NCBI RefSeq assembly: GCF_016862095.1
Contig: NZ_BOMH01000081.1
Coordinates: 1 to 51,444, forward strand
Origin: Actinoplanes cyaneus
Lineage (GTDB): Bacteria > Actinomycetota > Actinomycetes > Mycobacteriales > Micromonosporaceae
Direction: 5' to 3'
Length of the DNA stretch: 51,444 nt
The position numbers and the translations under genes are program-made. Position 1 is the first letter of the stretch. Each line of letters starts with the position of its first letter. A model generated the notes under the pieces. That model worked only from the letters and a program-made list of their open reading frames with translations. It ran no database searches and had not been told where the DNA came from. This document shows positions 42,470-51,336 of this stretch, piece by piece.

Positions 42470-44405
42470 GACGTCCCCCGTTCCGGGTGGCCCGCTCGCG
42501 GCGGGCGCGGACCGCGGCGGCCCGGCGGTTGGTGAGCTGGGAGCGGTCCACGCCCCGGCCCGGCCCGCGGTCCCGGTCGAGCAGCCGGGCCTGCGCCGCC
42601 ACCGTGGTGTGCTGGAACAGCGCGACCACCGACGGCCGGACCCCGGTGTGCCGTTCCAGGGCGTCCTGCAGCTGGAACATCGCGAGCGAGTGGCCGCCCA
42701 GATCGAAGAAGTTCGCGTTGTCCGGCACCTCGGGCACCTTGAGCACCTCCGACCACGCGGCCGCCACCCCGACGGTGCTCGGCCCGCCGTCGGTCGCCTC
42801 GGTGCCGCCGGCGACCGGGTCCTCGTCGGCCGCCGTCTGCAACTGGGCCCGGTCCACCTTGCCGCTGAAGGTGAGTGGGAAGTGCTCCAGGATCCTGATC
42901 CGGGCGGGCACCATGGCGGCGGGCAGCCGCTCGGCGAGATCGGCGCGGACGGCGGCCGCGTCGGTTCCGGGGTCGGCGAGCACGAATCCGACGAGCGTCG
43001 TGTGCGCGCCGTCGGGCACCACGACCGCGTCGCGGACGCCGGCGACCGTGCGGGTGGCCTCCTCGACGGCGCCCAGCTCGATCCGGTGTCCGCGGATCTT
43101 GACCTGGTGATCGCGCCGGCCGAGGAACGCCAGCGTGCCGTCCGGGTTCCATCGCGCCCGGTCGCCGGTGCGGTACATCCGGGCCCCGTCGCCGGTGAAC
43201 GGATCCGCGGGGAACGCCGTGGCGGTCGCCTCCGGCCGGCCGAAGTACCCGGCGGTGACGCCCTCGCCGCCGATCACGAGTTCACCCTCGGCGCCGGGCG
43301 GGACCGGCCGCAGGTCGTCGTCGAGCACGTACAGCCGGGTGCCGGGGATCGGGCCGCCGATCGACACCGGCCCGGGCCCGGTGAACCGGCGGTAGCTGGC
43401 CCACACGGTGGCCTCGGTGGGGCCGTACTCGTTGACCAGCGACACCGGTCGCGGGTGCGCCGCGAAGTGCCGCTCCACCAGCGCCTGCGGCAGCGGCTCG
43501 CCGGCCACGACGACCGTGTCCAGGCTGGCGAGACGGGCCGGGCCCACCCGGTCGGCGGCGTCCAGCACGACGTTGTACAGCGACGGCACGCACAGGGTCA
43601 GCGTCACGCCGTTGGTGTGGATCACCTCGACCAGCCGGGCCGGGTCGCGCACCTCGTCGCGGGTGGCCAGCACCAGCGTGCCGCCGGCGCTCAGCGTGCC
43701 CCACAGCCCCGCCACCGACGAGTCGAACGCCAGCGGGGAGACCAGCAGGAACGTCGGTGCTCCGGGGTAGACCTGCCGGCGGGCCAGCGTGGACGCGGCG
43801 AGCGTGCCGTGCGTGACCAGGACACCCTTGGGCTCTCCGGTGCTGCCCGAGGTGTAGATCAGGTACGCCGGGTCGGCCGCGTCGACCTGGACGTCGAGCA
43901 GGGCGGCCGGCGGGCCGTCCGGATGCGCGGCGTCGGTGTCGGCGTCGACCATCGGGTAGCCGGAGCCGGCCAGCCGGGAGGTGGTGCCGGCGGTGGTCAC
44001 GACCGCGCTCACCCGCGCGTCGGTCAGCACGTCGGCCACCCGCTGCTCCGGCCAGCCGGGGTCGAGCGGCACGTACGCCGCGCCGGCCCGCAGGATGCCG
44101 ACGGCCGCGGCCACCGCCGCGGTGCTCGGCTCGGCGAGCAGCCCGACCCGGTCCCCGGGCCGCACCCCCCGGTACGCCACCTCCGCGGCGACGCGCCCGG
44201 CCCAGCGGTCCAGTTCGGCGTAGGTGACCGTGCTGCCGGCGGCGTGCACGGCGGGCCGGTTCGGGCAACTCGCGGCGAACCGGGCCACCGCGTGGTGCAC
44301 CGGTTCGCGCCCGGTGTCCGGCAGCGGCGCGCCGATGCCGATCGCGACGGCGTCGGCGGGGTTCGCGTGGTGGACGATGGTCGGCGGATCGGTGGTCGCG
44401 GACAT
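42459..44405 (-). CDS. NRPS, adenylation-carrier (A-T) didomain
   Basis: 648 residues, GAGGAG five bases before ATG 44405. A domain: LIYTSGSTGEPKGV, NEYGPTEATVWASY, YRTGDRARWNPDG and KIRGHRIELG. The specificity residues read by eye against GrsA are D-S-A-L-V-A-E-V-W; I do not assign a substrate. The carrier (about 555-620) has LGGHSLAMF. A basic tail (NRRAAAVRARRERATRNGGR) may be a docking element. No C domain is present, so it looks like a loading module feeding the PKS encoded 12 bp upstream or the A-T-C NRPS. Confidence 0.92.
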   Translation of the reverse strand: MSATTDPPTIVHHANPADAVAIGIGAPLPDTGREPVHHAVARFAASCPNRPAVHAAGSTVTYAELDRWAGRVAAEVAYRGVRPGDRVGLLAEPSTAAVAAAVGILRAGAAYVPLDPGWPEQRVADVLTDARVSAVVTTAGTTSRLAGSGYPMVDADTDAAHPDGPPAALLDVQVDAADPAYLIYTSGSTGEPKGVLVTHGTLAASTLARRQVYPGAPTFLLVSPLAFDSSVAGLWGTLSAGGTLVLATRDEVRDPARLVEVIHTNGVTLTLCVPSLYNVVLDAADRVGPARLASLDTVVVAGEPLPQALVERHFAAHPRPVSLVNEYGPTEATVWASYRRFTGPGPVSIGGPIPGTRLYVLDDDLRPVPPGAEGELVIGGEGVTAGYFGRPEATATAFPADPFTGDGARMYRTGDRARWNPDGTLAFLGRRDHQVKIRGHRIELGAVEEATRTVAGVRDAVVVPDGAHTTLVGFVLADPGTDAAAVRADLAERLPAAMVPARIRILEHFPLTFSGKVDRAQLQTAADEDPVAGGTEATDGGPSTVGVAAAWSEVLKVPEVPDNANFFDLGGHSLAMFQLQDALERHTGVRPSVVALFQHTTVAAQARLLDRDRGPGRGVDRSQLTNRRAAAVRARRERATRNGGRRDR

Positions 44406-44417
44406 CAGATCTCCTCG

Positions 44418-47369
44418 TCAGTCGGTCGTGGCCCGGCGGCGGCCGAGCGCGTCGTGCACGAGAGCGGTCTGCCGGCCGAGGGTGCGACCGGCCAGCATGT
44501 CGCGCAGTGGAACCCGGACGCCCAGCTCCTCCTGGATGCGGCGGGCCAGCTGGGTGATCAGCAGGGAATCCCCGCCGAGGGCGAAGAAGTCGGCGTCGTC
44601 GTCGAGGTCGGGCCGGCCGAGGACCTCGGCCCACAGCTTCGGCATCAGCACGTCCGGGTCGGGATCGCCGGCGGTGTCCGCCGCCGGGCCGGCGCCGGCC
44701 GCCGGAGCAGCGGCGGTGGACGTGGTCACGGCCGGTCCACGGCCGGCCTCGGAGGCGCGCAGGCGCGGCCCGGAGAACGCGTACCCCGGCAGGTGGATCA
44801 GGCGCCCGTCGTGGCCGCCCAGGTGTTCCGCCGGCACCGGCACCCCCAGCGTCCAGAGCCGGCCCAGCGCGGTCAGCACTCCGCGGCCCGCCGGGTCTCC
44901 GGCATCCGGCAGGTCGAGCGGCACCGCGGTCAGGCCCGCGGCCTCGGCCTGGCTGGACAGCGTCCGCCCGGGACCGGCCTCGACCACCACGCAGCCCGGG
45001 TGCCGCGCCGCCAGCGCGGTCAGGGCGTCGCCGAACCGGACCGGGTTGCGGACCTGCTCGACGAACGACCGGGTCGTGACCGTGTCACCGGCCGCGACGA
45101 GCTCGCCGGTGAGGTTGCTCGCCCACGGCGTCGTGGCCGGTCGCGGCCGGACCGTGCCGAGCGCGTCGGTGAGCGCGGGCAGCGCGGGCTCCATCAGCAT
45201 CGAGTGGAAGGCGTGGCTGGTACGCAGCCGCCGGAGGAAGACCCGGCCGTCGGCGAACCGGCGGAACCGGTCCACCTCCGGCTCGGTGCCGGACACCGTG
45301 CAGGCGACCGGGCCGTTGATTCCCGCCAGCTCGAGGCCGGTCCCCGACTCGGCGATCAGCTCGCGGGCGGTCGCCGCGTCGCAGCCGACCGCCAGCATGG
45401 CGCCCGGCGGGCAGGCCTGCATGGCCCGGCCGCGGACGGTGACGAACCGGGCGGCGTCGCCGAGGTCGAGCGTCCCGGCGAGGCACGCCGCCACGATCTC
45501 GCCCAGACTGTGCCCGAGCAGGGCACAGGGCGTCACGCCCAGACCGGTGAGCGCCCGGCCGGCCGCATAGCCGACCGCGAACAGGGCCGGTTGTGCCAGC
45601 TCGGTGGCGGCCAGCCGGTCCGCCGGGAAAGCCGGATCGAACAGCGCCTCGTGCAGCCGGCCGGCCTCCTCGGGCCCGAACGCGCCGAGGCAGGCGTCCA
45701 ACTCGGCGGCGAAGCCGGGCAGCCCGGCGGCGAACGGCGCGGCCATGCCGGGGCGCTGAGCACCCTGGCCGGGCAGCAGGAACGCCACCTCCGGGGCGCC
45801 GGTGGCCGGCACCCGGCCGCGGGCCGCCGCCGAGCGCCGGCGCAGCAGGCCGGCCACCTCGGCGCTGTCCCGGCCCACCACGGACAGGCGTTCGGCGAGG
45901 TGGGCCCGCCCGGCGAGCAGGGTGGTGGCCACGTCGGCGAGGTCGGGCCGCTCCCGGTCGAGCTGGTCGGCCAGCCGCTCGGCCGTACGGTCGAGCGTCT
46001 CCGGTTCCGCCGCGGACAGCACCACCACGCGGTCGCGGGCCGGCGGCGCGGGCCGGACCGGCTCCTCCGGCGGCTCCTCGACGATGACGTGGGCGTTCGT
46101 GCCGCCGATGCCGAACGAGCTGACGCCGGCCCGGCGCGGCAGCGGCCCGGTCCAGGGCTGTGCGGACACCGGCACCCGCAGCGCGGAACCGGCGTCCTCC
46201 AGCAACGGGTTCAGTCGGGTGAACCCGGGCACCGGCGGCACCAGCCCGGTGCGCACCACCCACATGGCCTTGACCAGCCCGGCCAGCCCGGACGCCGCGT
46301 CGAGGTGGCCGATCGAGCCCTTGAGCGCGCCGACCGCGACCTGTCCGGGCCCGGCCCCGGCGGCGGTCAGCGCCGCGTTCGCCGCGGTCCACTCGATCGG
46401 GTCGCCGATCCGGGTACCGGTGGCGTGCGCCTCCAGGTATCCGATCGAGGAGCCGTCCACGTCAGCGGCGTCCAGTGCGGCGTTGATCACCGCCTCCTGG
46501 CCGACGATCGACGGGGCGTAGTAACCGGCCTTGGCGTCGCCGTCGTTGTTGACGGCGGTGCCGATCAGGACGCCGTACGGCTGCGGGGCGTCGCCCAGGT
46601 CGGCGAGCCGGCGCAGGACCACGGCGACCGCCCCGGACCCGGCGACCACACCGTCGGACTCGGCGTCGAACGGGCGGCAGGCGCCGGCGGCCGACTGGAT
46701 CCCGCCGTCCACGTGCAGGTGGCCGCCCTGCGGATAGTCGATGCCGGCGGCCACCACCAGCGCCGTCCGGCACTCGCCGTTGAGCAGGGCCTGCACCGCC
46801 AGGTGTGTGGCGACCAGGGATGACGAGCACGCGGTCTGCACACCCAGGGCCGGACCGGTCAGGCCGAGCTTGTACGCGACGAGGCTGGCGATGAAGTCGG
46901 GTTCGGTCCCGTGCAGCGCCTGGTCGAGGGTGAGCGGGTCGAGCGGCCCACCGGCGAGCATCGCCCGCAGGTAGCCGCTGCCGCTGCCGCTGGCGTAGAC
47001 GGCGATGTCCCGGTCGGCGCGGTCGTCCTCGGGCTGCGGCGGGAGCCCGGCGTCCTCCAGCGCGGACCAGGCGACCTCGAGCATCAGGCGGTGCTGGGGA
47101 TCCATCAGTTCGGCGTCGCGCGCGCTGATGCCGAACAGCCGGTGGTCGAACCGGTCGGCGTCGTCCAGCACGCCGCGCACGGGGACGTAGTCGGGGTTGT
47201 CGGCGAGCTCGGCCGGCACCCCGGCCTCGATCAGCTCGTCGCGCGTCAACCGGCGGGTCAGCAGCCGGCCGGTCCGGACGGCGTCGAACCATGAGTCCAG
47301 GCCCGGCACCCCGGGGAGGCGGGCGGCCACCCCGGTGACGGCGATGTCGAGCGCTCGGTCTCGGTTCAC
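44418..47369 (-). CDS. Type I PKS module, KS-AT-ACP
   Basis: About 983 residues from GTG 47369, which has GGAGGT seven bases upstream; an earlier in-frame start at 47414 is less likely. The KS has the active-site TACSSS near residue 181, EAHATGT and KGSIGHL. The AT has GHSLGE and, at the specificity site, SHAFHS, which predicts malonyl-CoA. The ACP near the C-terminus has LGGDSL. There is no KR, DH or ER, so a beta-ketone would stay on the chain. The active KS Cys shows extension rather than loading. It probably elongates an aminoacyl group with one malonate. Confidence 0.93.
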   Translation of the reverse strand: MNRDRALDIAVTGVAARLPGVPGLDSWFDAVRTGRLLTRRLTRDELIEAGVPAELADNPDYVPVRGVLDDADRFDHRLFGISARDAELMDPQHRLMLEVAWSALEDAGLPPQPEDDRADRDIAVYASGSGSGYLRAMLAGGPLDPLTLDQALHGTEPDFIASLVAYKLGLTGPALGVQTACSSSLVATHLAVQALLNGECRTALVVAAGIDYPQGGHLHVDGGIQSAAGACRPFDAESDGVVAGSGAVAVVLRRLADLGDAPQPYGVLIGTAVNNDGDAKAGYYAPSIVGQEAVINAALDAADVDGSSIGYLEAHATGTRIGDPIEWTAANAALTAAGAGPGQVAVGALKGSIGHLDAASGLAGLVKAMWVVRTGLVPPVPGFTRLNPLLEDAGSALRVPVSAQPWTGPLPRRAGVSSFGIGGTNAHVIVEEPPEEPVRPAPPARDRVVVLSAAEPETLDRTAERLADQLDRERPDLADVATTLLAGRAHLAERLSVVGRDSAEVAGLLRRRSAAARGRVPATGAPEVAFLLPGQGAQRPGMAAPFAAGLPGFAAELDACLGAFGPEEAGRLHEALFDPAFPADRLAATELAQPALFAVGYAAGRALTGLGVTPCALLGHSLGEIVAACLAGTLDLGDAARFVTVRGRAMQACPPGAMLAVGCDAATARELIAESGTGLELAGINGPVACTVSGTEPEVDRFRRFADGRVFLRRLRTSHAFHSMLMEPALPALTDALGTVRPRPATTPWASNLTGELVAAGDTVTTRSFVEQVRNPVRFGDALTALAARHPGCVVVEAGPGRTLSSQAEAAGLTAVPLDLPDAGDPAGRGVLTALGRLWTLGVPVPAEHLGGHDGRLIHLPGYAFSGPRLRASEAGRGPAVTTSTAAAPAAGAGPAADTAGDPDPDVLMPKLWAEVLGRPDLDDDADFFALGGDSLLITQLARRIQEELGVRVPLRDMLAGRTLGRQTALVHDALGRRRATTD

Positions 47370-47416
47370 GAACCCACCTCCGGATGTGCGATCACGATCT
47401 GTCGTACCCCCCACGT

Positions 47417-47453
47417 TGCCGCATTAGGCAACATGTGGCAACCTTCTTGCCAA
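47417..47453. promoter_or_regulatory. TTGCCA box array, PKS/P450 divergent promoter
   Basis: TTGCCGCATTAGGCAA (47417-47432) differs by one base from 22002-22017. TGGCAA at 47437 (10 bp after AGGCAA) and TTGCCA at 47448 follow. The array can serve both the long PKS operon and the P450 gene. Confidence 0.8.
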
Positions 47454-47514
47454 GATTAGTCACAAACCCTGGCTCTGACAGCCGGGGTCGTCGAGCGCTG
47501 GACGGAGAAGACGT

Positions 47515-48744
47515 ATGCGATCGGCTTCGAAGGAGATCAGCGAGCCGGTGGTGACCGCCGCACCCGAGGCGGAGGCACCGGATCCGGCGGTGCTCACCGA
47601 CGCCGGATGGCACGCCGAGGGTGATCCGTACGCGGTCTGGTCCTGGATGCGCCGCCACTCCCCGGTGCACCACCACCCGGCCGGCGACCTGCCCGCGTTC
47701 TGGTCGCTGACCCGCTACGCGGACGTCCGCGCCGCCTACCGGGACCCGGCCACCTTCTCGTCCCGGCAGGGCGTGCTGCTGCGCCCCAGTGACCAGGGAG
47801 TGGACCCGGGTGGCGGGATGACCCTGGCGCTGACCGATCCGCCCCGCCACAAGCAGCTGCGCGCCGTGGTCGCCGACTGGTTCACCACCCGGGCGGTCCG
47901 CGAGATCGAGGCGGCGATCCACACCGCGGTCCGCGGCAGCCTGGAGCAGGTGCGAACGGCACCGGTCGTGGACTTCGTGCACGACATCGCGGGGCGCGTG
48001 TCGATGTACCTCATCGGATCGCTGATGGGGGTGCCCGAGCGCGACCACGAAAGCCTGTTCCGGTGGACGAACGAGGCGTTCGAGGCGGGCGTCTCGCTCG
48101 CCGCGCACCAGGACCTGATGCGCTACTTCATCGCGATGATGGAGCAGCGCCTCGCCGAGCCCACCGACGACCTGGTCAGTGCCCTGCTCGGCGGCACCGT
48201 CGAGGACGAGCTGCTAACCGAGGAGGAGGTGCTGCTCAACTGCGAGAACATCGTCGGGGCGACGGAGAACGGCCGGCTCGCCATCGCCGGCGGGATGGCG
48301 GCGTTCCTCGACCACCCGGACCAGTGGCGGCGGCTCGGCGCCGATCGTTCGCTGCTGCCCTCCGCCGTGGAGGAGGTGCTGCGGTGGACCTCCAGCGCGA
48401 CGCACAGCATGCGGACCGCGACCCGCGACTGCGAGGTGGGCGGACGGCGGATCGCGGCCGGCGACCGGGTGGTGTTGTGGGTGCCCTCGGCCAATCGCGA
48501 CGAGGACGTCTTCACCGCACCGGACAGCTTCGACATCGCCCGCAGCCCCAATCGTCACCTCGCGCTGGGCATCGGGGAGCACTTCTGCCTCGGTGCGACG
48601 CTGGCCCGGGCGCAGATGCGCATCCTCTACGGCGAGTTGCTCGACCGGACCGACCGGATCGAAGCGGCCGGCCCGGCGCACCCGGTGCGGTCCATCGCGG
48701 TCGCCGGCCCGGAGACCCTGCCGATCCGCCTGGTGTACCGCTGA
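47515..48744 (+). CDS. Cytochrome P450
   Basis: 409 residues from ATG 47515 with GGAGAAG upstream. The heme-Cys loop is LALGIGEHFCLGA near residue 357, lacking the usual Phe four residues earlier. ExxR is EVLRW near 285. The I-helix reads NIVGATENGRLAIAGG, so the acid-alcohol pair (E-T/D-T) is replaced by T-E-N-G. Many bacterial P450s that act on carrier-bound amino acids or chains have atypical I-helices. A hydroxylation or ring-forming step on a tethered intermediate is plausible. Confidence 0.9.
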   Translation: MRSASKEISEPVVTAAPEAEAPDPAVLTDAGWHAEGDPYAVWSWMRRHSPVHHHPAGDLPAFWSLTRYADVRAAYRDPATFSSRQGVLLRPSDQGVDPGGGMTLALTDPPRHKQLRAVVADWFTTRAVREIEAAIHTAVRGSLEQVRTAPVVDFVHDIAGRVSMYLIGSLMGVPERDHESLFRWTNEAFEAGVSLAAHQDLMRYFIAMMEQRLAEPTDDLVSALLGGTVEDELLTEEEVLLNCENIVGATENGRLAIAGGMAAFLDHPDQWRRLGADRSLLPSAVEEVLRWTSSATHSMRTATRDCEVGGRRIAAGDRVVLWVPSANRDEDVFTAPDSFDIARSPNRHLALGIGEHFCLGATLARAQMRILYGELLDRTDRIEAAGPAHPVRSIAVAGPETLPIRLVYR

Positions 48745-48766
48745 CCGCTGCGCCCGCGCCAGGCCT

Positions 48767-48783
48767 TTGCCAGAGTATTGCCA
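48767..48783. promoter_or_regulatory. TTGCCA direct repeat before the second GT2 gene
   Basis: TTGCCAGAGTATTGCCA: two direct half-sites at an 11-bp step, 24 bp upstream of the ATG. It is the last box pair towards the right end. Confidence 0.65.
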
Positions 48784-48806
48784 AACCGTGTGTTAGGAGA
48801 TCAGTG

Positions 48807-49718
48807 ATGAGTTCCACCCCGGCTTGCAGCGTCATCATCCCCACGTACAACCGCAGGGACCTGCTGCGCCTGAGCCTGAACGCGCTCTGCGACCAGGACA
48901 TCGGCACCGACGCCTTCGAGGTGCTCGTCGCGGACGACGGCTCCGACGACGGCACCGCCGAGATGGTGGCCGAGTTCCGCGGCCGGCTGGCCGTCCGTCA
49001 TCTTTTCCAGCCGGACGAGGGGCACCGCGTCGCGGCGGCCCGCAACCTGGGCATCGCCAACGCGACGAGCGACGTGTCGGTGCTGGTGGACTCCGGCGTG
49101 CTGCTGCACTCCGGCGCGCTGCGCGCCCACCTGCGCAGCCATGAGCAGGACCAGCCGGCGGCGGTGATCGGCTACGTCTACTGCTTCAACCTCGACAACG
49201 AGGACGCCACCGAGATGATGGACACGCTGGACTTCGCCGACGTCGACGCGACGATCGCGCGACTACGGAGTGAGCAGCGGTGGCTGGATCTCCGGGAGGA
49301 GTTCTACGCCCGGGAGCCGGGCCCGCTGCGCAACCTTCCGGCACCGTGGGGGCTCTACTGGACGTGCAACGTGTCGGCGCGCACGTCGCAGCTCCGGGCG
49401 GTCGGCGGGCTGGACGAGTCGATCACCTCGTGGGGCTCGGAGGACATCGACCTGGGCTACCGGCTGCACCGCGACGGCGCGATCTTCTCGCTGAACCGCG
49501 ACGCCGCCGCCATCCACCACCCGCACCCCAAGGAATGGTCGGCGGAGAGCCGGCAGGGGTTGCTGCGCAACCGCCGCTACCTGGCGGAGAAGTACGACAC
49601 GCCGATCACCCGCCTGCTCGGCGTGGAGCCGATGATCAGCCTGTTCGACATCAACGACATCATCCGCAACGAGAACCTGCCGAGCTGCCAGGACTATCTC
49701 GCGGCGGCGCGCCGCTGA
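48807..49718 (+). CDS. Family 2 glycosyltransferase
   Basis: 303 residues. ATG 48807, with GGAGA upstream. SVIIPTYNRRDLLRLSLNAL and VADDGSDDGT are the nucleotide-binding start of GT2. The usual metal-binding DxD is replaced by DSG in VLVDSGVLL near residue 95, as also seen in some galactosyltransferase-like GT2 proteins. The acceptor-side ED motif is kept (WGSEDIDLGYRLHRDG). It resembles the 28743 protein in layout but lacks its extension. Fourth glycosyltransferase of the cluster; donor unknown. Confidence 0.85.
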   Translation: MSSTPACSVIIPTYNRRDLLRLSLNALCDQDIGTDAFEVLVADDGSDDGTAEMVAEFRGRLAVRHLFQPDEGHRVAAARNLGIANATSDVSVLVDSGVLLHSGALRAHLRSHEQDQPAAVIGYVYCFNLDNEDATEMMDTLDFADVDATIARLRSEQRWLDLREEFYAREPGPLRNLPAPWGLYWTCNVSARTSQLRAVGGLDESITSWGSEDIDLGYRLHRDGAIFSLNRDAAAIHHPHPKEWSAESRQGLLRNRRYLAEKYDTPITRLLGVEPMISLFDINDIIRNENLPSCQDYLAAARR

Positions 49719-49733
49719 GGCCGGGTGACACGG

Positions 49734-49769
49734 GGGACCGCCCGCGGGCACATGCCCGCGGGCGGTTCC
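49734..49769. terminator. Strong hairpin terminator at the cluster end
   Basis: The arms GGGACCGCCCGCGGGCA (49734-49750) and TGCCCGCGGGCGGTTCC (49753-49769) pair almost fully, with a 2-base loop that opens to a larger one. It lies 15 bp after the last glycosyltransferase. Confidence 0.85.
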
Positions 49770-50396
49770 TTAGTTCTGCGCAGCCCGCGTCCGAGCCGTC
49801 CGCTCGGCCGGCATCGAGGAGACGGCGGTGTCTCGGAGGTCGCGCCGTCCGGACACCGCCGCCTGGCGGTCACGGCCAGTCGATGTCCGAGCCGGAGCGC
49901 CCGGCTATGGTGATCAACTTGTTCTGTCGACCGGCGGGAATGCTGCTCGGTGCGGGCTTGAGCAGGGTGTCTGCATGTGACCAAGTGATCATCACTAATA
50001 CTCCCCGTTGGAATCGTTGCGATCAATGTATCCGCCTATTCGGAAGGCAAACACGTTGCCGCTCAGCACTTGTCGACGCGCTTCGACGACGCGGCGGGGA
50101 TGGCGCGTAACCCCAGTTCATAGCGGTGATTGCCACTTTCGCGGCACGCCGGAGCGGACAGCCTTCCCCTCGAAGGCATCCTGTCCACAGTGGATTTCAT
50201 GATCAATTGCATCGTTCGTTTTTGATCAAATCCCCGGTGGGCGGAGTGCCCGCCGTGCATTAGATGTTGACCTTTACCGATAGCGCGGAGATGTCCCGGA
50301 GCATCGTGGCGGGAAGGGCACCGCACGTCTACCCGCCGCCATGGACATCGGGTCCCGCGCGGGCAAGGGCAGCGCGTCCGTGAACCGGTTCAGCGT
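49770..50396. other. AT-richer, gene-poor stretch with repeated TGATCA
   Basis: About 630 bp without a convincing gene. TGATCA occurs at about 49912, 49987, 50200 and 50223, with related GATCAA nearby, in a part that is clearly less GC-rich than the surroundings. This could be a promoter or regulatory region, or a cluster boundary scar. No tRNA or CRISPR seen. Confidence 0.45.
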
Positions 50397-51203
50397 CTAC
50401 GGCTTGCGGGCCAGTGCCGCCCAGAAGCCGGCGTCGGCCGGTGCCAGATCACCGGGCTGGTCCGCACGCCGCCAGCGGGTGCCGACCACGATGCCCGGCT
50501 CGACCAGCTCCATGCCCTCGAAGAGCCGCGCGATCTCCTGCTGGTCACGGGGCCACACGTCGAGCCGTCCGGACTCCAGCAGCTTCATATAGGCCTGCCG
50601 GTCCTCCGGCGTCATCAGGTCGGTCGTGGCGTGGGTCAGCGCGAGGTGGCTACCGGGGGCCAGCGGCGCCAGGAGAGCGTCGATCAGTGGCTTGGCGGCG
50701 CCGGCGCCGTGGACGAAATGTGCCACCGCGATCAGCATCACCGCGACCGGCTTGCCGAGGTCCAGAACCTCACGGAGCTGAGGGTGGTCGAGGATCGCCT
50801 CCGGGTCGTTCAGGTCGGCCTCGATGTACGCGGTCCTGCCCTGCGGCGAGCTGGTGAGAAGAGCCCGGGCATGGGTCAGCACGAGCGGGTCGTTGTCGAC
50901 ATACACCACCCGGCTGTCCGGGGCGATGCGCTGGGCGACCTCGTGGGTGTTGTCCGCTGTCGGCAAGCCGGTACCGATGTCGAGGAACTGCCGGACCCCG
51001 GCCTCGCCGGCGAGATACGTGACCATCCGGCCCAGGGCGTCGCGGTTGGCGCGCACCGCCAGCCGGGCGCCGGGAAAGGCTTTCTCGATCTCGTCGCCCG
51101 AGGCTCGGTCGGCGGCGAAGTGGTCCTTGCCGCCCAGCCAGTAGTTGTAGCGCCGTGCCGGGTGCGGCACATCGGTGTTCAGCCTGGACGAGTCCCCGGT
51201 CAT
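50397..51203 (-). CDS. SAM-dependent methyltransferase, DUF574/Methyltransf_19 type
   Basis: 268 residues from ATG 51203; a GTG at 51212 is the alternative, and neither has a clear ribosome site. The start PHPARRYNYWLGGKDHFAADR is diagnostic of the actinobacterial DUF574 family. The SAM site is FLDIGTGLPT near residue 75, and VVYVDNDPLVLTHARALL follows. These proteins are abundant in actinomycetes and their substrates are unknown. It lies beyond the terminator and the last TTGCCA box, so I place it outside the biosynthetic cluster. Confidence 0.85.
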   Translation of the reverse strand: MTGDSSRLNTDVPHPARRYNYWLGGKDHFAADRASGDEIEKAFPGARLAVRANRDALGRMVTYLAGEAGVRQFLDIGTGLPTADNTHEVAQRIAPDSRVVYVDNDPLVLTHARALLTSSPQGRTAYIEADLNDPEAILDHPQLREVLDLGKPVAVMLIAVAHFVHGAGAAKPLIDALLAPLAPGSHLALTHATTDLMTPEDRQAYMKLLESGRLDVWPRDQQEIARLFEGMELVEPGIVVGTRWRRADQPGDLAPADAGFWAALARKP

Positions 51204-51336
51204 GAAAGTCACGATAGTCGATGGTCGGTGGTGCCGTCCGCACGGTCACGGCCGGCGGCGGGCCGGGATGCCACCGCGGGGAGACCGTCAACGTTTCGTC
51301 TGCGCCACGTCTGCGTGCCGCTGGTCGACTGTTGGC

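Noticed and set aside
42336..46823. A 1495-codon plus-strand open frame opposite the NRPS/PKS genes
   Set aside because: High GC content leaves the antisense frame open; its composition (Arg/Gly/His/Gln-rich, no domains) is that of a shadow, while the minus-strand genes have full catalytic motifs.
50063..50326. An 87-codon minus-strand frame in the right-hand spacer
   Set aside because: It has no family resemblance, no ribosome site and runs through the AT-richer regulatory-looking stretch.
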